DNA of 64,000 nucleotides. It comes from CAIWHR01 sp963717695. GTDB taxonomy: Bacteria > Pseudomonadota > Gammaproteobacteria > Burkholderiales > Casimicrobiaceae. Made by a program: the position numbers and the translations under genes. The notes beneath the pieces are model-generated. The model ran no database searches. It was given only the letters and a program-made list of their open reading frames with translations, and had not been told where the DNA came from. The stretch lies in assembly GCA_963717695.1 (NCBI GenBank), contig CAVQWR010000001.1, positions 310,001-374,000 of the forward strand, in the 5' to 3' direction. Shown in pieces: positions 38,195 through 48,283 of the stretch (position 1 is its first letter; the number at the start of each line of letters is the position of its first letter).

Positions 38195-39365
38195 CTAGAT
38201 CGCTTCGCCGAAGAGGCGCTCGAAATCCGCGCGCGTGCAGGCGCGCGGATTGGTCCGGTGGCACGTGTCGTGGATCGCCACCTCGACCAACGCCGGAATG
38301 TCCGCCCTGGTGACCGGCCGCGTCGACTCGAGCTCGGAGAGCGTGGCCGCGATGCCGAGGTCCGCCTTCATCTGCGTCAGCCAGTCGACGAAGGCGCGCG
38401 CCGCCGCCTTGTCGGAGAGGCTTGCCGCATCGGGCACGCCGGCCACCCGCGCGAGCTCGGCCATCTTGGCAGTCGCGGCCGGGAGATTGAAGCGCATCAC
38501 GTGGTCGATCATGACGCCGTTGGCGAGCCCGTGGTGCAGGTCGGCCACCGTGGACAGCGCATGCGCGCACGAATGCACGGCGCCGAGATCCTTCTGGAAC
38601 GCGATGGCCCCCATCATCGAGCTCATCAGCATGTCGCTGCGCGCCTTGAGGTTCTTGCCGTCGCGCACCGCAATTGGCAACGCGCGGGCGGCGATGCGCA
38701 CGCCTTCGAGCGCGATGCCGTCGCACAGCGGGTGATATTCGGGAGAAAGATAAGATTCGATGTTGTGGGTGAGCGCGTCCATCCCCGTGGCCGCGGTGAT
38801 CGTCCGGCGGCAGGTCGAGCGTCAGCTCGGGATCCGCGAACACGCACTTGGCGAGGAGCTTCGGCGAGAAGATGATCTTCTTCACGTGCGTCTTGTCGTC
38901 GGACACGACAGACGAGCGGCCGACCTCGGAGCCGGTGCCGGCGGTTGTCGGCAGCGCGACGAAATAGGGCAGCTCCTTCTCGATCGGCCGCACCTGCGGG
39001 TGGTCCCACGCGTATTCGAGCACGTCGCCGGGATGCGTCGCCATCAGCGCGATCGCCTTGGCGACGTCGAGCGCGGCGCCGCCGCCCAAGCCGATGATCG
39101 AGTCCGCCTTGTGCGCCTTGAACGCGGCGACGCCGCCGTCGACCTGGCTTTTCACCGGATTGCCCCAGATGCCGGAATACACGGCGACCTTGAGGCCTCC
39201 CAGTTCGTCCGTCACGGTCTTCAGTAGCGGCAGCGCGGCGACGCCGCGGTCGGTGACGAGGAGCGGGCGCTTCTTGCCGTGCGCGCGCAGATGGTCGGCG
39301 ACGAGCTTGCGCGTGCCCGCGCCGAAATGGATGGTGGTCGGGAAGCTGATCGTGGTGGTGGTCAT
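38195..39365 (-). CDS. Iron-containing alcohol dehydrogenase, one frameshift
   Basis: Group III Fe-ADH. The NAD-binding GLGGGAALDVAKAIAL and LPTTAGTGSEVGRSSV motifs are in the N-terminal half. The iron-ligand region (HNIESYLSP; VHSCAHALS; HGLANGVM) is in the C-terminal half. One extra G near 38806 (CTGCCGCCGGACG, coding strand) interrupts the frame; corrected 389 residues, the family length. Its ATG overlaps the GNAT stop. An ADH in this operon suggests an amino-alcohol intermediate. Confidence 0.85.
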
Positions 39366-39889
39366 CGCGGCTCGAGGAAAAGGATCATGTGGTTCTTGTC
39401 GAAGAATTCGTCGGCCACGCGGATCGCGCGCGGCTCGACGCCGAAGGAGCGAAAGCCGGCGCGCTCGTACAGGCTGCGCGCCGAAAGGTTGGTCTCGGTG
39501 ACGGTAAGGATGAGCTGCAGAATGCCGGGATCGCGCCGGACCTCGGCGACGAGATGCGCGAGCAACGCCGCACCGATGCCGCGTCCGGCATATTCGGTCG
39601 CGACGAACATCCCGAATACGTGCGCCTTGTGCCGGTTCTTCGTCCGCGCCTCGCGCGACCAGCCCACGACGCCGGCGAGGGCGCCGTCGACGAAAGCGCC
39701 ATAGACCGTGTCGCGGCTGTCGGCCGCGAGACGCTGCGCGGTTTGCGCAAGGGGCTTGGTCGCTTCCTCATCGTGGCTCGAGGTGAACGCATCCGCGTGC
39801 TCGGCGAATCCGCGCAGGCGCAGCGCCCGATAGTCGGCGGCGTCGTCCGGCGTGAGCCGACGGATCGCGATCTCAGATGATTTCGAAAT
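39362..39889 (-). CDS. GNAT-family N-acetyltransferase
   Basis: Acetyl-CoA-dependent acyltransferase fold, about 175 residues. The core is well formed: RRLTPDDAADYRALRLRGF at the N terminus, AGVVGW, and the acetyl-CoA loop FVATEYAGRGIGAALLAHL. The stop overlaps the Fe-ADH start as ATGA. No ATG/GTG/TTG lies before the conserved N terminus; ATT 39889 or an unresolved indel could explain this. It may acetylate the amine substrate or a product of this operon. Confidence 0.75.
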   Translation of the reverse strand: MSKSSEIAIRRLTPDDAADYRALRLRGFAEHADAFTSSHDEEATKPLAQTAQRLAADSRDTVYGAFVDGALAGVVGWSREARTKNRHKAHVFGMFVATEYAGRGIGAALLAHLVAEVRRDPGILQLILTVTETNLSARSLYERAGFRSFGVEPRAIRVADEFFDKNHMILFLEPR

Positions 39890-41248
39890 AACGTTTCATC
39901 TCCCAGTCGGTGACGGCGTCCAGCCACTGCCGCCATTCCCAATCGCGCGTCGCGGCGAAGTGATCGACGAACTCGTCGCCGAACCAGTCGCGCGCGAGCT
40001 CGGAGTCCTTGAAGATCCGCGTCGTCTCGATCAGCGTTCGCGGCGCGCGCGGGATGTTCTCGGCGCCCTGGTTCGTGCCGTGGATCGGCTTCGCGGTGAG
40101 CTTCAGCTTCTTCTCGACGCCGGAAAGCCCCGCGGCGATGCACGCGGCCGCGGCGAGATACGGGTTCATGTCGGCGCCGGGACAGCGCGTCTCGAGGCGC
40201 GTCGCCTTGGGCGAGCTCGCGATCACGCGAAAGCTCGCCGTCCGGTTGTCGAGGCCCCACGTCGGCTTGACCGGCGCCCAGAAGCCGTCGACGAGGCGCT
40301 TGTAGCTGTTGATCGTCGGCCAGTACATCGGCGCCAGCTCCATCAGACCCGCGACCTGCCCGGCGAGGTAGCTCTCGAAGAGGCGGCTCATCCCGTGGCG
40401 GCCCTTCGCGTCGGCGAAAAGGTTCTTCTTGCCGTCGGACAGCGACTGATGGATGTGCCCCGAGCAGCCCGGCAGCTGCGGATTCCACTTGGCCATGAAG
40501 CTCGGCATGATCCCGAAGCGTGCGCCGATCTCCTTGGCCGCGGTCTTGAACAGGATCGCGCGGTCGGCCGATTCAAGCGCTTCGGAGAACAGGATCGCGA
40601 CCTCGTAGACGCCCGGGCCGGTTTCGGTGTGCAGGCCCTCGATCGGGATGCCGAACGCCTTCGGTCTCCGCCATCAGCGCCGCGAAGAATTCGCGGTTCT
40701 CGTTCGCGCGGAGCAGCGAATAGCCGAACATGCCGGGCGTGACGGGTGTCGGGCCCGACGCCTTTTTTCGCGGCCCAGGTGTGCGGGGTCTCGGCGAAGT
40801 TGAACCACTCGAACTCCATCCCGCACATCGGCATCACGCCGAGCTTCTCGGCGCGCTTCAACACGCGCTTCAGCACCTGCCGCGGGCAGATGGGAAGCGG
40901 CGCTTCGCGGCCCTTGACCTGGTGCACGAACTCGCCGAGGAAGAACGGCACGTTGTCGTCCCACGGCACCGTGCGGAACGTCCCGAGGTCGATGCGCGCA
41001 ACGGCGTCGGGAAAGCCCTTGTGCCAGCCCGTCATCGTCGTGTTGTCGTAGGTGACGTCCATCATGTCCCAGCCGAACACCACGTCGCAGAAGCCGAATC
41101 CGCCCTCGAGCGCCGAATAGAACTTTTCCTTGTGGATGTACTTGCCGCGCAGCACGCCGTCGATGTCCGAGCAGGCGACCTTGACCCGGTTGCCCGGGGC
41201 GTTGCGGACGGCGGCGATCACCTTGCTCGCCGGCATGGGGTTCGGCAT
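39873..41248 (-). CDS. Glutamine synthetase-like gamma-glutamyl-amine ligase, two frameshifts
   Basis: GS fold ligase. DIDGVLRGKYI and GVMPMCGMEFEWF (metal-binding Glu) are at the N-terminal side; GPGVYEVAILFSEALESADRA-like, GCSGHIHQSL and the PGADMNPYLAAAA motif follow. The GS-III/PuuA-like sequence and amine operon suggest it glutamylates an amine rather than ammonia. Extra bases near 40757 and 40663 break the frame; corrected length 457 residues, the family size. ATG 41248 follows GGAGG. First gene of the operon. Confidence 0.83.
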
Positions 41249-41403
41249 GGGCTCCTCCGGGGTGCGGGTCTGGCGCGCGCGTTCTCTCGGCGCGCGGCCG
41301 CGAAGAAAATTCGCTCCGGGCGCGCCAATTCTAGCGCAGCAGGGACCGCCGCGGCCGGGATGGCACAATGCGGACCATGACGCCGACACGCTGCCCCTGC
41401 TGA

Positions 41404-42253
41404 ATGCGCCGCGGGAGCGCCCTCGCGGCGCTGCACGGGGCGGTGCTCCTGTTCGGGTTCGCGGGGCTCTTCGGCAAGTGGATCGACCTGTCGCCCGTCG
41501 CCATCGTGCTGGGTCGCGCCGTCGGTGGCCGCGGCGGTGCTCGGCATCGTGCTGCTCAAGACGCGCGCGGTGCGCCGACCGTTCGAGCTTCGCCTCGTGA
41601 CCAACGGCGCCGTGCTGGCGCTCCATTGGGTGAGCTTCTTCGCGGCGATCCAGACCTCGACCGTGGCGATCGGTCTCCTCGGCTTTGCGAGCTTTCCGCT
41701 TTTCGTGCTGATTCTCGAATGGCTGCTGCTGCGCCGGCAGTGGACCGCGCGCAAGGTCGCGACGGCGCTGCTCGTCACCGTCGGGCTCCTCGCCTTGGTG
41801 CCTTCGTTCTCGTGGTCCGATCCCACCGTTCAGGGCCTCGCCTGGGGGCTGGTCTCCGGGTTCACCTTCGCGCTGCTGGCGGTGCTGAACCGGCGCCTCG
41901 TCGCGAACCGCCGCGCGATCGACGTCGCGTTCTGGCAGAACCTCACCGCCGCGCTTTGCCTCTTGCCGTTCGCTTGGGCGAGTCCCGCGGCGCTCGGCGC
42001 AATCAGCGCGCGCGACGTGGCACTGATTCTCGTGCTGGGGCTCGTCTGCACGGCGCTTGCGCACACGCTCTTCATCGCCGGGCTGCGCGACATCAGCGCG
42101 CACACGGCGAGCGTGATCGCCGCGCTCGAGCCGGTCTATGGCATCGTGCTGGCGCTGCTGCTGCTGGGCGAGATTCCGGACCTGCGCACGCTGGTCGGCG
42201 GCGCGCTGATCGTCGGCGCAGCGTTCGTCGCGACGCGCTATCCGACGCGGTGA
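41404..42253 (+). CDS. EamA/DMT-family transporter, one frameshift
   Basis: About 282 residues, ten predicted helices in two EamA repeats (LHGAVLLFGFAGLFGKW; IALRDVALILVLGLVC-like; LEPVYGIVLALLLLGEIP). One extra base near 41519 (GCCGTCGGTGG) interrupts the frame after IVLGRAV. Divergent from the GS-like operon, with about 155 bases between. Probably a metabolite exporter; substrate unknown. Confidence 0.8.
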
Positions 42254-42330
42254 TGCAATTGGCGCGATGCGGCGTTAATGGGTAGCATCGCGGGGCGAAC
42301 GCATGCCGTGCCGCGCGGAATGAGGGTTTG

Positions 42331-42845
42331 ATGATCGTCGTGGTGATGGGAGTGTCGGGGTCGGGCAAGTCGGCGGTCGGGCGCGCGCTCGCCGACGACC
42401 TTGGCTGGCCGTTTCTCGACGCCGACGATTTCCATCCGCCCGCAAACGTCGCGAAGATGGCCTCGGGCACGCCGCTCACCGACGCTGATCGCTGGCCCTG
42501 GCTCGATACGCTCGCCGCGAAGGTGCGGGCGGTGTCCGACGCGCGGCGGCGACGTCGTGCTCGCGTGCTCGGCACTGCGTCAGGCCTATCGCGACCGCAT
42601 TGCCGCCGGCGCGCGCCATCCGGGCGAGGTGCGCTTCGTCCACCTGAAGGGCGATCGCGACGACGATCGCGGCGCGGCTCGTGCCGCGGCAGCACCGTTA
42701 CATGCCGGCGACACTGCTCGACAGCCAGTTCGCGACGCTCGAAGAACCCGCCGACGCACTCGTCGTCGACGTCCGTCTCACCATCCCGGAGCAGGTCGCG
42801 CGCATTCGCGCGGCATTGGGCCGCGGCACCAAGGATTGCGCATGA
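42331..42845 (+). CDS. gntK: Gluconokinase, two frameshifts
   Basis: Phosphorylates gluconate to 6-phosphogluconate. P-loop GVSGSGKSAVG, the substrate loop LDADDFHPPANVAKMASG, then CSALRQAYRD and PRQHRYMPATLLDSQFATLE. Extra bases near 42537 and 42660 break the frame; corrected length about 170 residues, typical of GntK. Its stop overlaps the next gene's start (ATGA). Confidence 0.82.
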
Positions 42846-44023
42846 CCAAGGACAGGAAGCCGATGCGTCCGGCGACACAGGCCGGGCACCTCGGCCGCGA
42901 TTCCGCGAAATTTCTCGGCGCCGTCAACACGCCTGTGTTTCGCGCGACGACGATACTTTTCGAAACGGTGGCGGAAATGGAACTGGCCGCGCATGGCCGG
43001 CATCCCGAGGTCACGTACGGCCTTCATGGGCTTCCGACCGTCACGGACCTGCAGGCCGCCGTGGCCGAGATCGAGGGCGGTCATGCGGCGCTGGCCGTGC
43101 CGTCCGGCCTCACGGCGACGACGTTTCCGCTGCTGGCGCTCGCGCGTGCCGGCGACCACGTGCTGGTCACCGATGCCGTCTACGGACCGACCAGGCGATT
43201 CTGCGACCTGCATCTGCCGCGCTTCGGCGTCGAGGTGACCTATTACGATCCGCTGGCCGGTGCCGCGATCGAGCGCGACTTCCGCGCGAACACTCGCATC
43301 GTCTTCACCGAGTCGCCGGGCTCGCTCACGTTCGAGGTGCAGGACATTCCGGCGATCGCGGCCGTCGCGCATGCGCGCGGCGCGCTGGTCTTCATGGACA
43401 ATTCGTGGGCGACGCCGTTCGGGTTTCGCTCGTTCGACCACGGCGTCGACGTCTCGGTGCATGCGGCGACCAAGTACATCGGCGGCCATTCGGACGTGCT
43501 GCTCGGTCTCATCGTCAGCAACGAGGCGTGCTTCGCGCAGTTGCATCGGCTGTGGACCGACATGGGCGTGACGGCGTCCTCCGACGACTGCTTTCTCGGG
43601 CTGCGCGGCCTGCGCACGCTGCCGACGCGCATCGCGCGGCACCAGGCGAGCGCGCTCGAAATCGCTGCGTGGCTCGCGGCACGCCCCGAAGTGAGGGAAG
43701 TGATCTATCCGGCACTCCCGGGCTCGCGCGGGCACGAGCTCTGGAAGCGCGATTTCATCGGCGCCTCGGGACTGTTCGCCGTCGTGCTGCAGCCGGTCGC
43801 GAAGGCGCGCATCGATGCGATGCTGGACGGCATGCGCCTCTTCGGGATGGGCTGGAGCTGGGGCGGATTCGAAAGCCTCGTGATCCCGACCTATCCCGAG
43901 CGTGGGCGTACGGCGACGCCCTGGGACGCAGGGGGCCCGTGCCTGCGCTTCGCAATCGGTCTCGAGGATCCGGCGGACCTCATCGACGACCTCACGGAAG
44001 GCTTCGCACGACTGGCCGGCTGA
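42842..44023 (+). CDS. metC: Cys/Met-metabolism PLP enzyme, cystathionine beta-lyase-like
   Basis: Fold-type I PLP enzyme of 393 residues. PLP lysine in AATKYIGGHSD; other markers are YGLHGLPT, PSGLTATTFPLLALA and ESPGSLTFEVQD. The MetC group (lyase) is favoured by ATPFGFRSFDHGVD and GASGLFA. Product of cystathionine cleavage would be homocysteine. Translationally coupled to gntK, an unusual partner. Confidence 0.82.
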   Translation: MTKDRKPMRPATQAGHLGRDSAKFLGAVNTPVFRATTILFETVAEMELAAHGRHPEVTYGLHGLPTVTDLQAAVAEIEGGHAALAVPSGLTATTFPLLALARAGDHVLVTDAVYGPTRRFCDLHLPRFGVEVTYYDPLAGAAIERDFRANTRIVFTESPGSLTFEVQDIPAIAAVAHARGALVFMDNSWATPFGFRSFDHGVDVSVHAATKYIGGHSDVLLGLIVSNEACFAQLHRLWTDMGVTASSDDCFLGLRGLRTLPTRIARHQASALEIAAWLAARPEVREVIYPALPGSRGHELWKRDFIGASGLFAVVLQPVAKARIDAMLDGMRLFGMGWSWGGFESLVIPTYPERGRTATPWDAGGPCLRFAIGLEDPADLIDDLTEGFARLAG

Positions 44024-44066
44024 CGCCGGCGCGCACCCCGCGCCTGGAGGCTGGCGGCGCAACTGC

Positions 44067-44817
44067 TCAGGCCGCTTCGTCGCCAAGATAGATGGCGCGC
44101 ACCTGCGGATCGGCGCGGATCGCCTCAGGCGCGCCGGCTGCGATGATCCGTCCGCGATCGAGGACGATGACACGGTCCGCATGGCCGAACACGACGTCCA
44201 TGTCGTGCTCGGTGAAGAGCACGGCGATCTTCTCCTCGCGCGCGAGATCGGCGGCGAGCGTCATCAGCCGATTGCGCGAATTGCGGCGACATCCCCGCCG
44301 TCGGCTCGTCCATCAGCAGGAGCCGCGGGTGCGCGGCCAGCGCGAGTGCCAGCTCGACGCGCTTCGCATCGCCGTACGCGAGCGTCGCGCAGCCCTGGTC
44401 CGCGAAGCGCGTCATGCGCACGCGCTCGAGCAGCGCGTCGGCCTCGCCCCGCAACGCGAGCGTGGCCCGTGCGGCGACGCCGTGGTCGCGTCCGGCATGC
44501 GCGAGCAGCGCGAGCTGCACGTTCTCGCGCACCGTCATCGACGCGAACGTCGCGGCAACCTGGAACGTTCGTCCGACACCCATGCGCGCGATGCGGCGCG
44601 GCGGCAGGCCGTCGATGCGCGCGTCACCGAGCCGCACCGTGCCCGCGTCCGGCGCGAGCTGCCCGTTGACGAGGTTGAAGCAGGTCGTCTTGCCGGCGCC
44701 GTTGGGACCGATCAGCGCGACGAGCTCGCCCGCGTCGACCGTGAACGACACGTCGCGCACGGCGTGCACGCCGCCGAAATCCTTGCGGAGCCCATCCACG
44801 CGCAGGACCGTCGTCAT
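44067..44817 (-). CDS. livG: Branched-chain-type ABC transporter ATP-binding protein LivG, one frameshift
   Basis: Walker A GPNGAGKTT, LATFASMTVRENV-like region, Walker B LLLMDEPTAGMSP and C-terminal FTEHDMDVVFGHADRV. The signature motif reads LAYGDAKRVELALAL. An extra C near 44285 splits the gene; corrected 249 residues. Start ATG 44817 overlaps the permease stop. LivF, the usual second ATPase, is not next to it: metC is convergent. Confidence 0.85.
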
Positions 44818-46697
44818 GCGCGCCACCGCGCGGTGAGCCGCGACAGCGCACCGCCGATGCCCATCGGAAACGCGAGGACGATCACCAGGATCGCCACTCC
44901 GAGCACCGCGTGCCAGTATTCGGTGATGCGCGACAGCGTGTCCGACAGCCAGGTGAACACGCCGGCGCCGATGCATCGGGCCGGCAAGCGCGTTGAGGCC
45001 GCCGAGAAGCACCATGACGAGCGCGTCGACGGAGCGCGGAATCGCGAGCGTCTCGGGCGAGATGCTGCCCTTGGAGAAGGCGTACAGGCCGCCGGCGAGG
45101 CCGGCGAACGCGCCGGCGAGCGCGAACGCCATGCGCTGCGTCCCCTGCACGTCGATGCCGATCGCCTGCGCGCGGAGCGGCGAGTCGCGGCACGCCCGCA
45201 GCGCGTAGCCGAACGGCGCCTGGGCGATCCACGCGAGCGCCGCGAGCGCGAGCGAGCCGAGACCCAGCACGAACCAGTAATACGGACGCCCCTGGGCGAG
45301 CCAATCCGGCGGCCAGATGCCGACGAGGCCGTTCGAGCCGCCGGTGACGCTGTCCCACTGGAACGCGATCGACCACGCGATCTGCGCGAAGGCGAGCGTC
45401 AGCATCGCGAGATACACGCCCGACAGCCGGACGCAGAACCAGCCGACGACGATCGCGCCGGCGAGCCCCGCGATCGGCGCCGCGGCGAGCGCCGCCGGCA
45501 TCGGCCAGCCGTGCTTCGCCGCGAGCGGCGGCGGCGTAGGCGCCGACGCCGAAATACGCGGCGTGGCCGAACGACGCCATGCCGCCCGTGCCCATCAGGA
45601 ACTGCAGGCTCGCCGCGAACAGCGCGAACACGATGACGTCGGTCGCGAGGACCAGCGCGTACTCGTCGCCCGCAAGCGGGAGGAGCGCCGCGCATGCGAA
45701 GAGCACCAGTGCGCCGATCGCCGCGGGGCGGCCGGGGGCCACGATCAGCGCGCGAAATTCCGCGAGCGGCGTCGTCGGCGGCGCGGACGGGGGCTTGCCC
45801 AGAAATCCGTACGGCTTCACGACCAGCACGACGGCCATCACGACGAATTCCGCGACCAGCGTCAGCTTGGGAAACGCGACGGCGACGCCGAAGATGTCGA
45901 CGGTGCCGAGGCCGATGCAGAGCGCGCGCGTGAGCCCGATCAGCAGCGCCGCGAGGAAGGCCCCGGGAATCGAGCCGAGACCGCCGACGACGGTCACGAC
46001 GAACGCTTCGGCGATGATCGCGAGATCCATGCCCAGATTGGCGGGCTCCTGCGGCAGCTGCAGCGCCCCGGCGAGTCCCGCGAGGAATGCGCCCAGCGCG
46101 AACACCGCGGTGAACAGCGCCCGCTCGTTGATGCCGAGCGCGCCGGCGATGACGCGGTTCTCGGTCGCCGCGCGCACGAGCATCCCGAAGCGCGTGCTTC
46201 TGGATGAGCCACGCGAGGCCGAGCAGCACGAGCGGCCCGACGCCGATGAGGAAGAGATCGTAGGTCGGCACCGCGCGCCCGAGCACGTCGATCGCGCCGG
46301 TGAAGCCCGCCGCGCGCGGACCCAGCAGATCAGCCGGACCCCAGATCGCGAGCGCCGCGTCGCGGACGATCAGCACGATGCCGAACGTGGCCGCGAGCTG
46401 CAGGAGCTCTGGTGCGGCGTAGATGCGCTTCAGCAGCAGCGCCTCGATCAGCGCGCCGAGCACCGCGACGGCGAGCGCGGCGACGAGCACGCCGCCCCAG
46501 AAGCCGAGCGCGCCGCGTCCAAGCACCTCGATCAGCGTCCACGCGAGGTACGCGCCCAGCATGTAGAGCGAGCCGTGCGCGAAGTTGACGACGCGGGTGA
46601 CGCCGAAGATCAGCGTCAGGCCGGCGGCGACGAGGAACAGCGACGACGCGCCGGAGAGGCCGGTCAGGAGTTGCGCGAGCAGGGAGGAGGAGGACAC
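44814..46697 (-). CDS. Fused LivH-LivM branched-chain-type ABC permease, three frameshifts
   Basis: One coding unit holding both permeases. The LivH half (residues ~1-290) shows NFAHGSLYMLGAYLAW and GLGSIPGAFLAALLIGL. A linker (LVVKPYGFLGKPPSAPP) follows, then the LivM half (~330-626) with GTGGMASFGHAAYFGVGAYA and LRACRDSPLRAQAIGID. There is no stop or start between them. Single extra bases near 46200, 45530 and 44978 break the frame; corrected length 626 residues. Partners are LivG and the binding protein. Confidence 0.82.
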
Positions 46698-46836
46698 GCG
46701 TCGGCGAATCGGGCGGCGGCGTGCAATGCGCCGCTGGCCGCGATTCTAGCCCGCGGCGGAGCGGACCGGCGGAATGATGGGGCGCGACGGAGCGGCGCGA
46801 GTCGGCACGTCCCTGTGCGCTCCGGCCGGCGATCGC

Positions 46837-48039
46837 TCAGTCGGCGGGGCGCATCCGCTTCACGGCGTCGTCGGAGGGCAGGTAGTCCTTGCCGTCGGCA
46901 TAGCGCCAGTCGACCATCACGCCCTTGCCATCCTTCACGGCCGTCCGCCCGACGTAGGCGCCCATCGTCGATTGGTGGTCGAGGGCGCGGAAGGTCACCT
47001 TGCCGAAAGGTGACTCGACGCTGAGATTGGCGAGCGCGGCGACGATCTTCTCGGGATCCGTCGAACCGGCCTTCCTGATCGCCGCGGCGGCGGTGATGAT
47101 CGTCGTGTAGCCGACGACGGAGCCGAGGCGCGGATAGTCCTTCCATTTCGCCTGGTATGCGTCGAGGAAGCGCTTGTGCGCCGGCGTGCCGATCGCATAC
47201 CACGGGTAGCCCGTGACCCACCAGCCGACCGGCGCCTCGTCCTTCAGCGGGTCGAGATACTCGGGCTCGCCGCCCAGCAGGTTGAACACCGGCCGGCCCT
47301 TGAACAGGCCGCGCAATTCACCCTCGCGGACGAAGCGCGCAAGGTCGGTGCCGAAGAGCGACGAGAAGATCGCGTCGGGCTTCGCGTCGATCAGCGCCTG
47401 CACGACCGGTCCCGCGTCGATCTTGCCGAGCGGCACCGCCTGCTCGACGAACTCGATGCCGCCGGGCTGCAGCGCGATCATTTCCTTCTTGAACGCGGCG
47501 GTCGCCGACTGGCCGTATTCGTAATTCGGGTAGACGATCGCCCAGCGCTTCTTGCCGAGCTTCGCGGCCTCGGGCACGAGCATCGCCGTCTGCATGAACG
47601 TCGAGGCGCGCAGGCGATACGTGTACTTGTTGCCGTTGTCCCAGACGATCTTGTCGGTGAGCGGCTCGGCGGCGAGGAACGGCACCTTGCGCTGGCGCGC
47701 GAGATCGGCGACCGCGAGCCCCACGTTCGACGCGAACGTGCCCATCAGCATCACGACCTTTTCGCGCGAGAGGAGCTCCTCGGCAACCCGCACGGCGTCG
47801 CCCGGATTTCCGTTGTCGTCGCGCACGACGAGCTCGATCGGGCGGCCGAGCACGCCACCCGCCGCATTGATCTCGTCGCGCGCGAGCTCCATGCCCTTCT
47901 TGTACGGCTCGAGGAAGGCGGGGAAGGCCTTGTAGCTGTTGAGCTCACCCAGCCTGATCGACTGGGCGGCAGCGCCCTGCGATGCGATCGCGGCGAGCAG
48001 GGCCGCGGCGGCAATGAACAGGCGGCAGAAGCGGGGCAT
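46837..48039 (-). CDS. Branched-chain-type ABC transporter substrate-binding protein
   Basis: Periplasmic binding protein of the LivJ/AmiC class, 400 residues. Signal peptide ~1-25 (LFIAAAALLAAIASQGAAAQ), then IRLGELNSYKAFPAF, LVVRDDNGNPGDAVRVAEEL and the GTFASNVGLAVADLA binding region. It opens the minus-strand importer operon with the fused permease and LivG. Ligand may be an amino acid, amide or urea-like compound. Confidence 0.86.
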   Translation of the reverse strand: MPRFCRLFIAAAALLAAIASQGAAAQSIRLGELNSYKAFPAFLEPYKKGMELARDEINAAGGVLGRPIELVVRDDNGNPGDAVRVAEELLSREKVVMLMGTFASNVGLAVADLARQRKVPFLAAEPLTDKIVWDNGNKYTYRLRASTFMQTAMLVPEAAKLGKKRWAIVYPNYEYGQSATAAFKKEMIALQPGGIEFVEQAVPLGKIDAGPVVQALIDAKPDAIFSSLFGTDLARFVREGELRGLFKGRPVFNLLGGEPEYLDPLKDEAPVGWWVTGYPWYAIGTPAHKRFLDAYQAKWKDYPRLGSVVGYTTIITAAAAIRKAGSTDPEKIVAALANLSVESPFGKVTFRALDHQSTMGAYVGRTAVKDGKGVMVDWRYADGKDYLPSDDAVKRMRPAD

Positions 48040-48074
48040 GGCGGCTCCGTAAGGGCGCGGAAAACCGCAATTGT

Positions 48075-48115
48075 CCAACGAAGCGGCCGGGAATTGCACG
48101 CTATTTTGCCGCCGG
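48075..48115 (+). repeat. Copy 1 of a ~41-base direct repeat flanking the 48.3 kb gene
   Basis: Begins CCAACGAAGCGGCC and continues through GGAAT and TATTTT to CCGG. Shares the first 14 bases and about 31 of 41 overall with a copy at 48912-48952 in the same orientation. Function unknown. Confidence 0.5.
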
Positions 48116-48283
48116 AAGGCCCGCGTGACGGCGGGGCGCTTCGGACGGAACGCCATCGCGCAGCGGACCGCCGCTGGAGCAGTGCCCCCTTGACCTCACG
48201 CAACCGACCGGCGCGGAGGCCGCGTACCTTGATCACATCTGCCGCCATTCCCCAAGGGAATGGACGGTGTTCCAGGGGATTTC

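Noticed and set aside
40660..46205. Programmed ribosomal frameshifting in the GS-like and liv genes
   Set aside because: The shift sites lack slippery heptamers and the same single extra-base pattern occurs in many unrelated genes.
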